From positions 27,047 through 91,046 of the forward strand of contig NZ_JAFHKT010000127.1 in the NCBI RefSeq assembly GCF_017052465.1: 64,000 nucleotides of DNA, read 5' to 3'. Each line of letters starts with the position of its first letter. The stretch's first letter is position 1. The translations under genes and the position numbers were made by a program. The notes beneath the pieces were generated by a model. The model was given only the letters and a program-made list of their open reading frames with translations. It ran no database searches and was not told the DNA's origin. Shown piece by piece: positions 7,181-16,392 of this stretch. This DNA is from Arthrobacter pascens (GTDB taxonomy: Bacteria > Actinomycetota > Actinomycetes > Actinomycetales > Micrococcaceae).

Positions 7181-9367
7181 GAGGGCGGTCCGCCAGGCTG
7201 CGGCCGCCTTGGCGGCGCTGAACGTCCAGGTGGCGGTGCCGGCGGCGCCGGCGGTGGCCTGCGGCTGGTCTGCCTGCTGGGCGATCTGGCCGTTGGCCGC
7301 CTCCCACCGCTCGGTCCATCCCGTCGGCGCCGTGGCCCCCGGGATTGCGGTGTCGAAGCCGACGCCGCCAATCAGCCGGGCGCCGTTCCTGGTGGTCGTG
7401 ACGCTGGGGACCGTGATGCTCGTGGCCGTGTACGTCGCGTTGACCGCTGTGGTGACCGCGCTGTCCAGAGGCGTCGTATTGCTGACCCCGTCGTAGGCGG
7501 TGATCCCGCCGCCCCACTTCACAGCCTTGCTCAACGTCCAGGTGTAACTGGCAGGATCGCCGGAACCGACCACGCGGTAGTAGGCGAACACCCTGGCCCC
7601 GGTCGTGGTGGTGCTGTTGATGCTCAGCCCGTTGACGATGGCGGTCCAGCCGGTCGGGACAGCGACCGTGGGGTTCAGGTCAGTGGTAAAGGACGCGACC
7701 AGGACGTCCCCGGCCGTGCGGCCGGTGGGTGCGGGCAGTGAGACCGTGCTGGTGGCCGTTGCGGCATTTGCCGTGCTTGAGCTGCGGGCGGAGATCCCCG
7801 GGCTGGTGCCTCCGGACGGGTTGACCGTGATCGTCCTGGTTGTGGACGACGAGCCCTCCGCGTTCGTGGCCGTCAGCCGTGCCGAGTAGGTGCCGGCCGC
7901 GCTGTACGTATGTGACGGGTTCCGGCTGGTTGAGGTGGAGCCGTCACCGAAATTCCAGTCCCATGACGTCGGCGACCCCGTGGATGTATCGGTGAAGTCC
8001 ACCGTCAGCGGTGCCGTGCCCGAGGTCGGAGTGGCGATGAAGGATGCCGTCGGCGCCGTGGGACCGGGAGGGTTTCCCGAGCCGAGGCTGCGGTCGGAGA
8101 ACCAGTAGCGCTTGGTGACATTGTTGCTGGCCATGACGACGATCCCGGTGGCGGCATTCACACTCTGCTTGGTGCTGGTGACGTCGTTCATGTTGGCCGA
8201 ATTCGCGTCCTGGATTACCGGTGTTCCGCGGCCGCTGCCGAATATCGGGTTGTCCATCGAGGCAGTCTTTTCATAGATGCTGCCGGCAACGCCGGAGAAC
8301 GGGCAGCCGCTGACCGACGTCGACGGCGCAGTGTGGAACGCGCGGACCCGGTTGTTCTCGGTATCGAGCACGATCTGCGGACGAGACACGCAATCCCCGG
8401 TTCTGGCGATCGTGGTTTGGCTGAAGGAACCAGTGGCGGGCTTGAACACCACCAGCACCAGCTGGGCCAGGTTGGGGTCGCTCGAACCGTCGTTGAGGCT
8501 GGTTTTCACCGCGGCGAACACCCGGCCGGACGGGTCGGCCTGCAGCGTCTTGATGTTCAGGTGGTCATCGACCTGCTTGTTGCCCTTGATGGCTTCCCTG
8601 ACCTTCCACGATGACGCCGTCCTCGCACTTTCGTCGTCGTCGTGGGTGGCCCACCACGCGGTTCCGGTGGCCTGGTCGGTCCACATGATCCCTATTTCGT
8701 CACCTTCGAAGGCGACGATGGCGGACAGGTCATCGGGGGTCGGGTGTGGATCCTCAGCCCCCGGCACCACGAACGGCGCTCCCCAGCTCGTCCCGCCGGG
8801 CGCGGAGTTGTTGACAAAGACGGTGCTCGTGCCGCCGGACACCTGGGTCCAGCTGGCCCAGACTGCGCCGGTGGAGTCCTTGGCAATGGTCAGGGACTCG
8901 CTGCTGTTGTTCGAGATCGTGGTGGGAAAGCCGCTGCTGCGGGTGTAGGTCCCGTTTGAGTAGCTGTACCTGTAGAGGCGTGCCGGCTGTCCGGCCGCTG
9001 AGGCACCGGAGGTGACCACGTTCGAGGCGATGTACAGGTGGGTGCCGTCCCACAAGGTGTCGGAGGACGTGCTGGCCCGGCTGTCGCTGCGCACTCCGGT
9101 GTCCACCCACGTGTCGGTGCCCCGGTCCAGCCGGTAAATACTCCACCCGCTCCCGGTTTTCCACATGTTCGCCCACCAGGACCCGTCGTTCCACCACAGC
9201 TTGCTCTGCGGTTTATCCGCCGTCGGCGGGTTGCTCACACCGGAATACGCGATGCTGGGAGTGCCGACCGTGGCCGCCTGGGCCGGGCCGGCGGCACCCA
9301 CCAGGCCCCCCGCAGCCACGATGGACAGGGCGAGCAAATGGCTGAGCCAGCGGAGCGGTTTTTTCAT
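7166..9367 (-). CDS. Secreted PKD-domain protein
   Basis: A 733-residue exported protein. The N terminus has a Lys-rich start, a hydrophobic core and an AQA-A signal peptidase site near residue 31. Residues 40-430 look like a beta-propeller-type repeat region with many Trp/Asp turns (WWNDGSWWANMW, LWDGTHLYIAS). A PKD domain lies near 440-520, with the classic FTDTSTGSPTSWDWNFGDG and HTYSAAGTYSARLTATN motifs. The last 200 residues form another Thr/Ala/Val-rich beta domain with PTGWTAI and PTGWTERWEA repeats. No sortase motif or catalytic residues were recognised. It is probably an extracellular binding protein or the accessory part of a polysaccharide enzyme; the ligand is unknown. Confidence 0.8.
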   Translation of the reverse strand: MKKPLRWLSHLLALSIVAAGGLVGAAGPAQAATVGTPSIAYSGVSNPPTADKPQSKLWWNDGSWWANMWKTGSGWSIYRLDRGTDTWVDTGVRSDSRASTSSDTLWDGTHLYIASNVVTSGASAAGQPARLYRYSYSNGTYTRSSGFPTTISNNSSESLTIAKDSTGAVWASWTQVSGGTSTVFVNNSAPGGTSWGAPFVVPGAEDPHPTPDDLSAIVAFEGDEIGIMWTDQATGTAWWATHDDDESARTASSWKVREAIKGNKQVDDHLNIKTLQADPSGRVFAAVKTSLNDGSSDPNLAQLVLVVFKPATGSFSQTTIARTGDCVSRPQIVLDTENNRVRAFHTAPSTSVSGCPFSGVAGSIYEKTASMDNPIFGSGRGTPVIQDANSANMNDVTSTKQSVNAATGIVVMASNNVTKRYWFSDRSLGSGNPPGPTAPTASFIATPTSGTAPLTVDFTDTSTGSPTSWDWNFGDGSTSTSRNPSHTYSAAGTYSARLTATNAEGSSSTTRTITVNPSGGTSPGISARSSSTANAATATSTVSLPAPTGRTAGDVLVASFTTDLNPTVAVPTGWTAIVNGLSINSTTTTGARVFAYYRVVGSGDPASYTWTLSKAVKWGGGITAYDGVSNTTPLDSAVTTAVNATYTATSITVPSVTTTRNGARLIGGVGFDTAIPGATAPTGWTERWEAANGQIAQQADQPQATAGAAGTATWTFSAAKAAAAWRTALRPAG

Positions 9368-9547
9368 CTTCAGCGCCGTTTCTGTTGGGGCGAAACATAC
9401 ACCATCGTGCGCCTGCGTGGTCGTGGAAAACCCTTGAAAACCTTGGAGTGAAACCGGTGAGGGACTGCTTGCCCACCCGAACTAGGGGTTGCCTGGTGGT
9501 GCTGAGGCCATTCCGGCTTTGAATAGCCCGGCCCTGCGGGGCCCCTG

Positions 9548-9877
9548 TCAGGTATCGCCCTCGACAGTAAGCCGGACCTCCACCTCGTCCCCGGTGCTGA
9601 GGCGCGCGGCGGTCCGGACGGTTTTCTTCACGGGCAGCAGGTAGGATCCGCTCTTGGAGTCGGGGAAGAGGGAGGTCTGCCACTCGTGGCCGCCGACGCC
9701 GGCCGTCACCCTCACCGAGCCGAAACCCTTGCGGAGCAGGGCCGTCGTCTCACGGATCTCGTCGGCGACGTCCAGCGGCAGGGTGATGAAGTGCCAGCCC
9801 GCTTCCCCGGGGTAGAGCCACAGTTCGGAGCGGAACGTATACGAGGTGGTCACGGTCCGAGTATCGCACTCCGTCAC
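9548..9877 (-). CDS. DUF1905 domain protein
   Basis: A 109-residue protein matching DUF1905: YTFRSELWLY, GWHFITLPLDVADEIRE, GFGSVRVTAGVGGHEWQTSLFP and SGSYLLPVKKTVR are the expected blocks. The family is a small beta-rich fold of unknown function. The GTG eight codons in (giving VTTSYTFR) is an alternative start. It is divergent from the large adenylation fusion gene, so the iron box between them could affect both. Confidence 0.85.
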   Translation of the reverse strand: MTECDTRTVTTSYTFRSELWLYPGEAGWHFITLPLDVADEIRETTALLRKGFGSVRVTAGVGGHEWQTSLFPDSKSGSYLLPVKKTVRTAARLSTGDEVEVRLTVEGDT

Positions 9878-9895
9878 AATAGTTATTGGATTTAA

Positions 9896-9914
9896 TTAGG
9901 TAAGGCTCAGCTAA
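9896..9914. promoter_or_regulatory. DtxR/IdeR iron box
   Basis: TTAGGTAAGGCTCAGCTAA matches the 19-base DtxR/IdeR operator consensus TTAGGTTAGGCTAACCTAA at 16 of 19 positions, with both outer half-sites intact. It ends 12 bases before the ATG of the adenylation-carrier-acyltransferase gene, within an AT-rich stretch that must hold the promoter. Repression by iron-loaded DtxR/IdeR is the expected behaviour. Confidence 0.75.
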
Positions 9915-9926
9915 TAAAATCGCCGA

Positions 9927-12593
9927 ATGACCACGCAGCTTGATTTCGCGCGGGCGTCCTTTGCCGCGGATCTGGCAAATTACGGAGACAGCCCCGCCAT
10001 ACTCTCCGCCAACGGATCCCTGACCTACCGGGAGCTGGCAGACCGCGTCACCGCGATGGCACGCCGGCTGGGGCCCGTCCGCCGCCTGGTGGCGCTGGCG
10101 GCAGCGAACGACCTTGACTCGCTCGTGGCGTACCTGGCCGCCCTCGTGGCCGGCCACCCGCTGATCCTTTTGCCTGAGGACAAGCCTGCAGCCCTCGATT
10201 CGATTGTCGCTGCGTACGATCCCGACGTCGTCCTGCGTCCCGGCGGCGGAAGCACGGTCCTGGAGGAGCGCAGGCCGGGCACGCTGCACGAACTGCACCC
10301 CGACCTCGCCTTGCTGCTCAGCACGTCAGGCTCCACCGGCTCGCCCAAGCTCGTGCGGCTCTCCCACAAGAACCTGCAGGCCAACGCTGAGTCCATCGCC
10401 GAATACCTCCGCATAGGCGCCGGGGACCGGGCGATGACCACCCTGCCGATGTCCTACTGCTATGGGCTGTCGGTGATCAACAGCCATCTGCTTCGCGGCG
10501 CCGGGCTCGTCCTCACCGACCTGTCCGTGGTTGACCCCTGCTTCTGGGACCTGTTCCGTCACCACGGTGCAACGTCCTTCGCGGCAGTTCCGTACACGTT
10601 TGAACTCCTGGAGCGGGTCGGCTTTTCCGACATGGCACTGCCCGGCCTGCGCTACGTCACCCAGGCCGGCGGCCGGCTCGCGCCCGACAAGGTGCGCAGC
10701 TACGCCGAGCTGGGACGCCGGAACGGCTGGGACCTGTTCGTCATGTACGGCCAAACGGAGGCCACCGCCCGGATGGCCTACCTGCCGCCGGAACTGGCCA
10801 CTACCGTGCCCGGCGCCATTGGCATCCCGGTACCCGGCGGGGATTTCCGCATCGACTCCGTCCCCGGGCTCGCGGACGGGGAACTCGTGTACACCGGACC
10901 GAACGTCATGCTGGGCTACGCGGAACGTCCCGGCGACCTGGCGTTGGGCCGGACCATCCCTGAACTGCGCACCGGGGACCTGGCCCGCAGGCACCCCACC
11001 GGAGTGTACGAAGTGGTGGGCAGGCGCAGCAGGTTCGTGAAAATCGTGGGACTGCGCGTCGATCTGGGGCAGGTCGAGAGGATCCTGGCCGACCTCGGAG
11101 TCCAGGCCGCCAGCGCAGGAACGGACGAAGGACTGGTGGTCGCCGTTGAAGGCGACCACGACACTCGGCTGCTGGGCAAGGTCCTGGCGCAAGGGCTGGG
11201 GCTGCCGCGGACGGCATTGGAGATCCACGCCGTCGAACACCTCCCCCGGCTGGGCACCGGCAAACTGGACTACCCCGCGGTCCTGGCGCTCCGACGGCCG
11301 GCGGCCGGACCGGCCGGGACGGCAGGACCGACGGGCGCGGCCGGACCGACGGGCGCGGCCGGACCGACGGGCGCGGCAGGACCGACGGGCGCGGCCGGAC
11401 CGACGGGCGCGGCCGGACCGACGGGCGCGGCCGGACCGACGGGCGCGGCTGTAAAAAGCGCGGGGAACGTCAGGACCATCTTCGCCGAGACGCTCGAATG
11501 TACCGACGTCGGCGACGACGATACGTTCGTAAGCCTCGGCGGCGACTCGCTGTCCTACGTGGCGGCCTCCGTCAGGCTCGAGCAGGTGCTGGGCCACCTT
11601 CCCGCAGACTGGCATGTCACGCCGGTCCGCGATTTGGAGCCGCGTCCCCGCAGTGTGCCGCGCCGTAAAATCCGGCGGTTCTTCGCGCCGCTCGAGACCG
11701 GCATCGTCCTCAGGGCGGTCGCGATTGTGTGCATCGTCGGCACGCACGTGGGTCTCTTCAGCTGGCAGGGTACGGCGCACGTTCTCATGGCCGTGGCTGG
11801 CTACAACTTCGCCCGGTTCCAGGTTGCCGGCGCGCGCCTTCCCCGGCTGCGAAGGCAGCTCACCAGCCTGGCCAGGGTGGTGATACCGAGCATGGCCTTC
11901 ATCGCCGTCGCCTACCTGGTCACCGACCGCTACAGCCTCGCCAACATCCTGCTGCTCAACGCCATCATCGGGCCGGAAGCGGTGACCACCCAGTGGCATT
12001 TCTGGTTCGTCGAGGTGCTGGTGTACATCCTGGTGGCGATGACAGCCCTGCTCGCCATCCCCTGGGCAAGCCGGGCCGAGCAGCGCTTTCCACTGCTCTT
12101 CCCCCTGGCGCTGACCGGCGTCGGGCTGCTCACCCGCTTTGAGCTGATCGATCCCGGAGTGCCGAACACCGCCCCCGCACTGTGGCTCTTCGCCCTCGGG
12201 TGGGCCATTGCGCGGACCCGGAACGTGGGCCAGCGGTGCGCGGTGTCTGTCCTTGCAGTCCTGACCGTCCCCGGCTTCTTCGAGAACGCGACCCGCGAGG
12301 GGACACTGCTCGCCGGGCTCCTGCTGCTGATCTGGTTGCGGAGCATCCCCGTGCCCAGGGGTTTGCGAGGGCTGACCGTCATGCTGGCCAGCGCCTCACT
12401 CTACGCATATCTGGTTCATTGGCTGGTCTATCCGCCGCTCGCCCCGGTCAGTCCGGCGTTGGCTGTTGCTGCCTCGCTGGCCGCCGGCGTGGCGTATTGG
12501 GCGCTGTCCATGCGGGTGATGGGCATGGTGAGCCGCTGGCGGATCGCCCGCGCAGGCACCTCCGCCGGGCACCGCGCCGGGGCCGCGGCGTAA
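9927..12593 (+). CDS. Adenylation domain - collagen-like linker - carrier protein - acyltransferase-3 fusion
   Basis: An 888-residue three-part enzyme. Residues 1-455 are an ANL adenylating domain with SGSTGSPK (A3), MYGQTEA (A5), RTGDLARR and [15 protein letters not shown] (A7/A8) and a C-terminal LGTGKLD whose Lys is the A10 catalytic lysine. Residues 457-508 are a collagen-like run of 16 Gly-X-Y triplets. Residues 510-580 are a carrier domain with LGGDSLS; Ser541 is the phosphopantetheine site. From 590 on comes a polytopic acyltransferase-3 domain with the RX10H motif (Arg596, His607). The layout suggests that an acid is adenylated, loaded on the carrier and passed to the membrane domain for transfer to a cell-surface or exported acceptor. 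An iron box upstream links it to iron limitation. Acid and acceptor are unknown. Confidence 0.85.
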   Translation: MTTQLDFARASFAADLANYGDSPAILSANGSLTYRELADRVTAMARRLGPVRRLVALAAANDLDSLVAYLAALVAGHPLILLPEDKPAALDSIVAAYDPDVVLRPGGGSTVLEERRPGTLHELHPDLALLLSTSGSTGSPKLVRLSHKNLQANAESIAEYLRIGAGDRAMTTLPMSYCYGLSVINSHLLRGAGLVLTDLSVVDPCFWDLFRHHGATSFAAVPYTFELLERVGFSDMALPGLRYVTQAGGRLAPDKVRSYAELGRRNGWDLFVMYGQTEATARMAYLPPELATTVPGAIGIPVPGGDFRIDSVPGLADGELVYTGPNVMLGYAERPGDLALGRTIPELRTGDLARRHPTGVYEVVGRRSRFVKIVGLRVDLGQVERILADLGVQAASAGTDEGLVVAVEGDHDTRLLGKVLAQGLGLPRTALEIHAVEHLPRLGTGKLDYPAVLALRRPAAGPAGTAGPTGAAGPTGAAGPTGAAGPTGAAGPTGAAGPTGAAGPTGAAVKSAGNVRTIFAETLECTDVGDDDTFVSLGGDSLSYVAASVRLEQVLGHLPADWHVTPVRDLEPRPRSVPRRKIRRFFAPLETGIVLRAVAIVCIVGTHVGLFSWQGTAHVLMAVAGYNFARFQVAGARLPRLRRQLTSLARVVIPSMAFIAVAYLVTDRYSLANILLLNAIIGPEAVTTQWHFWFVEVLVYILVAMTALLAIPWASRAEQRFPLLFPLALTGVGLLTRFELIDPGVPNTAPALWLFALGWAIARTRNVGQRCAVSVLAVLTVPGFFENATREGTLLAGLLLLIWLRSIPVPRGLRGLTVMLASASLYAYLVHWLVYPPLAPVSPALAVAASLAAGVAYWALSMRVMGMVSRWRIARAGTSAGHRAGAAA
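11325..11450 (+). repeat. 18-bp tandem repeat encoding collagen-like (GPT-GAA)7 linker
   Basis: Seven 18-base units (GGACCGACGGGCGCGGCC and one-base variants) start at 11325, 11343, 11361, 11379, 11397, 11415 and 11433. Each encodes Gly-Pro-Thr-Gly-Ala-Ala. With the two preceding triplets (GPA, GTA) this gives 16 uninterrupted Gly-X-Y triplets. Copy number probably varies between strains. Confidence 0.95.
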
Positions 12594-12618
12594 GCGGCGT
12601 AGCCGGCCGCCTGGCCGT

Positions 12619-13272
12619 TTAGACCGGCTGGAGCTCCCGTGCCGCCACCGCAGAGATGAGCATGGAACCGGCGGCCATGACGGGGTCAATCACCGGTATC
12701 CCCAGCCGGCGCCGCAGCACGTCCGCCATGCCGATGCTTGTCAGCCCGGTACTCGCCTCCACGATGACGTCTGCTCCCGCGTCAACCAGCATGTGGGCGG
12801 CGGCCAGGGAGTCAAAAATGCCTGTCGGCATAAGAAAACCCTCTGGCGTTTCCACATTCCCCGGACCGTCGATCAGCAGCATGCGGTCCCCAAGTGCCTC
12901 CGAAATCGGACCAGGCACCGCGTCTTTGAGCCCCAGCACGCCCACGCGCCCGCCGAACGTGAGCGCAGCCGCCGCGGCAGCGGACCCCGCGCCGATCACC
13001 GGGATGCGCACCACGGAGCGCACCTCGGCGAGGCCAGGATCGGCAGCGCAGCTGATGATCAGGGCGTCAACGTCGCCGGCCATCTCGAGGGCCAACTCCA
13101 CAACCTTCGGAACGGCCGCCCGGAGCGACTCCGCGTTGTAGACACCTGACGGCTGGCCGGGAATGCACCGCGACATCACATCGAAGCCGAACGATTCCTG
13201 CAGCAGCTTCCCGTGCGAATTGAGCAGACGCCGGTCTGACGTCGTCAAAGCCCGGATGACACCTACACGCAT
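12619..13272 (-). CDS. Asp/Glu/hydantoin racemase family protein
   Basis: A 217-residue protein with the N-terminal MRVGVIRAL, FGFDVMSRCIPGQPSGVYN and the first catalytic cysteine, Cys75, in ALIISCAADPGL. The second catalytic position, usually Cys in a GCTG or GCAG motif, reads ASTG with Ser174. Two-base racemisation is thus doubtful; one-sided proton chemistry, decarboxylation or isomerisation (as in relatives such as maleate isomerase or arylmalonate decarboxylase) is possible. It is convergent with the adenylation fusion gene, 25 bases apart. Its upstream side carries palindromic repeat R1. The substrate is unknown. Confidence 0.82.
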   Translation of the reverse strand: MRVGVIRALTTSDRRLLNSHGKLLQESFGFDVMSRCIPGQPSGVYNAESLRAAVPKVVELALEMAGDVDALIISCAADPGLAEVRSVVRIPVIGAGSAAAAAALTFGGRVGVLGLKDAVPGPISEALGDRMLLIDGPGNVETPEGFLMPTGIFDSLAAAHMLVDAGADVIVEASTGLTSIGMADVLRRRLGIPVIDPVMAAGSMLISAVAARELQPV

Positions 13273-13394
13273 GATTCATGCCTTCCCCAAATGGATCCTG
13301 TGGTTCCACCGTAGCCAGTCAATATTTCCTGGGGTTTGCGGGGAAATGACCATCGGAAACACGAACGCCACGCCACTCCGCAACCAATCGAACA

Positions 13395-13458
13395 GCGCGA
13401 ACGGACACTTGAGGCCCCAATTTCCGTTCGCGTTGGGGGCTTAAGTGTCCGTTCGCGC
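13395..13458. repeat. Palindromic intergenic repeat, copy R1 (GCGAACGGACAC family)
   Basis: Forward unit GCGCGAACGGACACTTGAG begins at 13395 and its reverse complement CTTAAGTGTCCGTTCGCGC ends at 13458, with CCCC/GGGG extending the stem and a short TTCGCG-containing loop. The same unit occurs at 14768-14862 and 35544-35648. It lies between the start of the racemase gene and the end of the glutamate-cysteine ligase gene, with about 120 bases of unassigned sequence before it. Confidence 0.92.
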
Positions 13459-13484
13459 TTCCGGGATCAGGGGGATCAGGGCGA

Positions 13485-14720
13485 TCAGGGCTGGCGGACG
13501 CGCAGCAGCTCGGGCGCGGGCTCCGCGTCCGGATCAGTTTGGCCAGCCGTCCCCCGGAGTGTGGCCCGCACGGCGTGGGCGACGACGGCACCCAGCCCGC
13601 CGTCGTCGGGCGCGCCTTTCTCCAGCACCGTCTGCCGCACGCTGCGCTGCTCCGCGGCCCCGGTTCCGCGCTCCAGAATCGACGCGACCCCCGAGCGCAC
13701 AAGCTCCAGCTCGCCCTGCTCGGTCAGCACAGGTTCCAGGTAATCCACCAGGGAGTTCACGACGTCGGCGGCCGGCGCCGGACGGAAGCTGCCGAAATCC
13801 AGCAGCTCGCCGCAGAGACCGAAATTGCTGGCCTGCCACGAGGCCATCCTCAGCAGCACGGTGGGGACCGGCGCGGGTTCGACCCCTTCAAGTGCTTCCC
13901 TGCCGGCTGATTCCACCATCGCCCTCACCAGGACGGCGATCAGCGCTGCGTCCTCGGCGCGGAGGCAGACGTCGGCGACCCTGACCTCCACGGTGGGATG
14001 GTTGCGGGACAGCCGCGCATCGAAATAGATCATGCCCTCGTCGAGCATCACGCCGCTCTCCAGCAGACGGGTCACCACCCGCCGGTACGCGGAGAGGCTG
14101 CCGTAGATGCCTGAGGGGCCGGCGGTCGGCCACCGGTTCCAGGCCTGGGTCCGGTAACTCTCAAAACCGGTTTCAAGCCCGTTCCAGAACGGCGAGTTGG
14201 CGCTGATCGCCGTCAGCACTGCCAATTTGTCCCGGATCCGATCCAGAATCGCCACGCCCTCATCCTGCGATTCGATATAGGTGTGGACATGGAAGCCGCA
14301 GGTGAGCTGCTCCCGTGCCGTCAGGCCAAAACGCTCCAGCATGCGCGCGTAGCGGGGGTCCGGTGTGGTGTGGCTGGCCAGGGCGAGCGGGGATGTGGCC
14401 AGCGCAGCCACCCGCGCACTCTGTTTCTGGGCGGCCGCATCCGCCATGGAACGGCCGGCGCGGATCTGCCGGAGCAGTTCGTCGTAGTCCAGGCACGGGC
14501 GGGTCTGCGTTTCGATCTGCTCGAGCTTGAGCTCGAAGCTCAGGCCCATCCCGCTGTCGTCGAACCCGGTTTCGCCTTGGGACTCAAAGAAGCGCGGCTT
14601 GTCAGGGGCGTCGTCGGCGGCGAGCTTCCGGCCGGCGAGCAGGGCGTCAGCGAGCGCGAGTGGCTCCCCGGTCTCCGGGTCCACAATCAGCAGTTCTTCC
14701 TCGACCCCAAAAGTCCGCAT
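13485..14720 (-). CDS. YbdK-type glutamate-cysteine ligase (GCS2 family)
   Basis: A carboxylate-amine ligase of the GCS2 family, 411 residues from the chosen ATG. It opens with [20 protein letters not shown], the canonical start of the family. [20 protein letters not shown] residues, a [14 protein letters not shown] metal/substrate motif and [18 protein letters not shown] follow, and a C-terminal HAVRATLRG closes it. Family members ligate glutamate to cysteine in an ATP-dependent way; mycothiol-using actinobacteria do not need glutathione, so the physiological product is open. A TTG nine codons upstream (14747) is a possible longer start. Palindromic repeats R1 and R2 flank the gene on both sides. 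Confidence 0.85.
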   Translation of the reverse strand: MRTFGVEEELLIVDPETGEPLALADALLAGRKLAADDAPDKPRFFESQGETGFDDSGMGLSFELKLEQIETQTRPCLDYDELLRQIRAGRSMADAAAQKQSARVAALATSPLALASHTTPDPRYARMLERFGLTAREQLTCGFHVHTYIESQDEGVAILDRIRDKLAVLTAISANSPFWNGLETGFESYRTQAWNRWPTAGPSGIYGSLSAYRRVVTRLLESGVMLDEGMIYFDARLSRNHPTVEVRVADVCLRAEDAALIAVLVRAMVESAGREALEGVEPAPVPTVLLRMASWQASNFGLCGELLDFGSFRPAPAADVVNSLVDYLEPVLTEQGELELVRSGVASILERGTGAAEQRSVRQTVLEKGAPDDGGLGAVVAHAVRATLRGTAGQTDPDAEPAPELLRVRQP

Positions 14721-14767
14721 GCCTACATTGTCCGTCAGACCAGCCAAAACGTCCCGGACATGACGAA

Positions 14768-14862
14768 GCGCGAACGGACACTTAAGGCCCTGATCCTCCG
14801 GGTTCGCGGGGGCTTAAGTGTCCGTTCGCGCCCGACGGCGGGGCTTAAGTGTCCGTTCGCGC
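14768..14862. repeat. Palindromic intergenic repeat, copy R2 (GCGAACGGACAC family)
   Basis: One forward unit GCGCGAACGGACACTTAAG at 14768-14786 and two reverse units at 14813-14831 and 14844-14862, 31 bases apart. The first pair forms a long stem. It lies between the start of the glutamate-cysteine ligase gene and the end of the XRE-MurA gene. Confidence 0.93.
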
Positions 14863-14868
14863 TGTCGG

Positions 14869-16392
14869 TCAGTCCTGGAAGTACTCGATCTTGGCGCCGA
14901 TGGTGTTCAGGCGCTCGGCCAGATCCTCATAGCCGCGCTCAATCACGTAGATGTTCCGCAGCTCGGACACGCCCCGCGCCGCGAGCATGGCCAGCAGCAG
15001 GCAGGCGGCCGGGCGCAGGGCCGGCGGGCAGCCCACCTCCGCGGCGCGCCACCGGGTGGGACCGTTCACGTAGATGCGGTGCGGATCCAGGAGCTGCACG
15101 CGTGCCCCGAGCTTGTTCAGCTCGGTAAGGTAGATGGCCCGGTTCTCGTAGACCCAGTCATGGATCATTGTCTGGCCCTCGGCGTTGCCCGCGATCACGG
15201 CGAAGAACGGCAGATTGTCGATGTTCAGCCCGGGGAACGGCATGGGATGGATTTTGTCCTCCGGCGCCCGCAGCTCCGAGGGTTTGGTGGTCACATCCAC
15301 GAGCCGGGTGCGGCCGTTGCGGGCCATGTACTCCCCTGACACCTCCAGCTGCTGGCCCATCTGCTCCAGCGTGGCCAGCTCGATCTCCATGAATTCGATG
15401 GGCACCCGGCGGATGGTCACCTCCGAGTTGGTGACGATCCCGGCGGTGATGAGGCTCATGGCCTCGATGGGGTCTTCCGAAGGGAAGTATTCGATGTCGA
15501 CGTCGATGGCCGGTTTGCCGGTGATCTTCAGCGTGGTGGTGCCGACGCCCTCGATCTCGACTCCCAGCCTCTCCAGGTAGAAGCAGAGGTCCTGCACCAT
15601 GTAGTTGGGGCTGGCGTTGCGGATGACCGTGGTGCCGCAGCGGTGGGCAGCAGCCATGATGGCGTTTTCGGTGACGGTATCGCCGCGCTCTGTCAGCACG
15701 AAAGAACGGTCGAGGACGTCGGACGGGGGCGCCTGCACGGTGTAGAAGCCTGCAGTGGCTTCCACGGACAGCCCGAACTGCCGCAGCGCCTGCATGTGCG
15801 GCTCCACGGTGCGGGTCCCCAGGTCGCAGCCGCCGGCGTAGGGCAGCCGGTATTCATCCGCCTCATCCAGCAGCGGGCCGAGAAGCATGATCACGCTGCG
15901 GGTGCGGCGCGCGGCCTCAACATCCATGGACTCCAGGTCCAGCTCGGCGGGCCGGCGGAGCTGGAGATCGTTGTCGTTGAGCCACGTGCATTCGACGCCG
16001 ATGCTGCTCAGGACCTCGACGATCCGGTTGACTTCCTCGATGCGGGCCAGGCGGCGCAGGGTGGTGGTGCCGCGGTTGATAAGGCTGGCGCAAAGGAGCG
16101 CGACGCCGGCATTCTTGCTGGTGTTGACGTCAACGGAGCCGGAGAGTGTCCGGCCCCCTTCCACGCGGAGGTGGGTCATCTGGGACTTGCCGAGGTTGAC
16201 GATGCTGCGGCCGAAGATCGTCTCCAGGCGCTGGATCATCTTAAGGCTCAGATTCTGCTTGCCCTGCTCCATTCGTGCCACGGCGCTTTGGCTGGTTCCG
16301 AGTTCAGCGGCGAGCTGGCCCTGGGTCCAGCCCTTCTCTCCGCGGGCGTCGCGGAGCAGGAGGCCAACGTGTTCGGCAGTCTCTTGTGTCAT
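14869..16392 (-). CDS. XRE helix-turn-helix fused to MurA-like enolpyruvyl transferase
   Basis: A 507-residue fusion. Residues 8-64 are a Cro/cI-type HTH (LLLRDARGEKGWTQGQLAAE, GTSQSAVARMEQGKQN). From 72 on it is a UDP-GlcNAc 1-carboxyvinyltransferase (MurA/EPSP synthase fold) with the substrate motif TSKNAG (Lys93, Asn94) and the PEP-reactive cysteine loop GGCDLGTR (Cys189). Both key positions are kept, so activity is plausible. The reaction would be PEP transfer to UDP-GlcNAc, the first committed step of peptidoglycan synthesis, with the HTH giving DNA binding in the same chain. A possible autoregulatory site, ATCA-TAAG-TGAT at 16404-16415, lies just upstream. Whether this is the main MurA cannot be told from the window. 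Confidence 0.9.
   Translation of the reverse strand: MTQETAEHVGLLLRDARGEKGWTQGQLAAELGTSQSAVARMEQGKQNLSLKMIQRLETIFGRSIVNLGKSQMTHLRVEGGRTLSGSVDVNTSKNAGVALLCASLINRGTTTLRRLARIEEVNRIVEVLSSIGVECTWLNDNDLQLRRPAELDLESMDVEAARRTRSVIMLLGPLLDEADEYRLPYAGGCDLGTRTVEPHMQALRQFGLSVEATAGFYTVQAPPSDVLDRSFVLTERGDTVTENAIMAAAHRCGTTVIRNASPNYMVQDLCFYLERLGVEIEGVGTTTLKITGKPAIDVDIEYFPSEDPIEAMSLITAGIVTNSEVTIRRVPIEFMEIELATLEQMGQQLEVSGEYMARNGRTRLVDVTTKPSELRAPEDKIHPMPFPGLNIDNLPFFAVIAGNAEGQTMIHDWVYENRAIYLTELNKLGARVQLLDPHRIYVNGPTRWRAAEVGCPPALRPAACLLLAMLAARGVSELRNIYVIERGYEDLAERLNTIGAKIEYFQD

Noticed and set aside
13395..14862. Composite transposon around the glutamate-cysteine ligase
   Set aside because: The flanking repeats are short palindromes without a transposase or target-site duplication; only the bracketing is reported.
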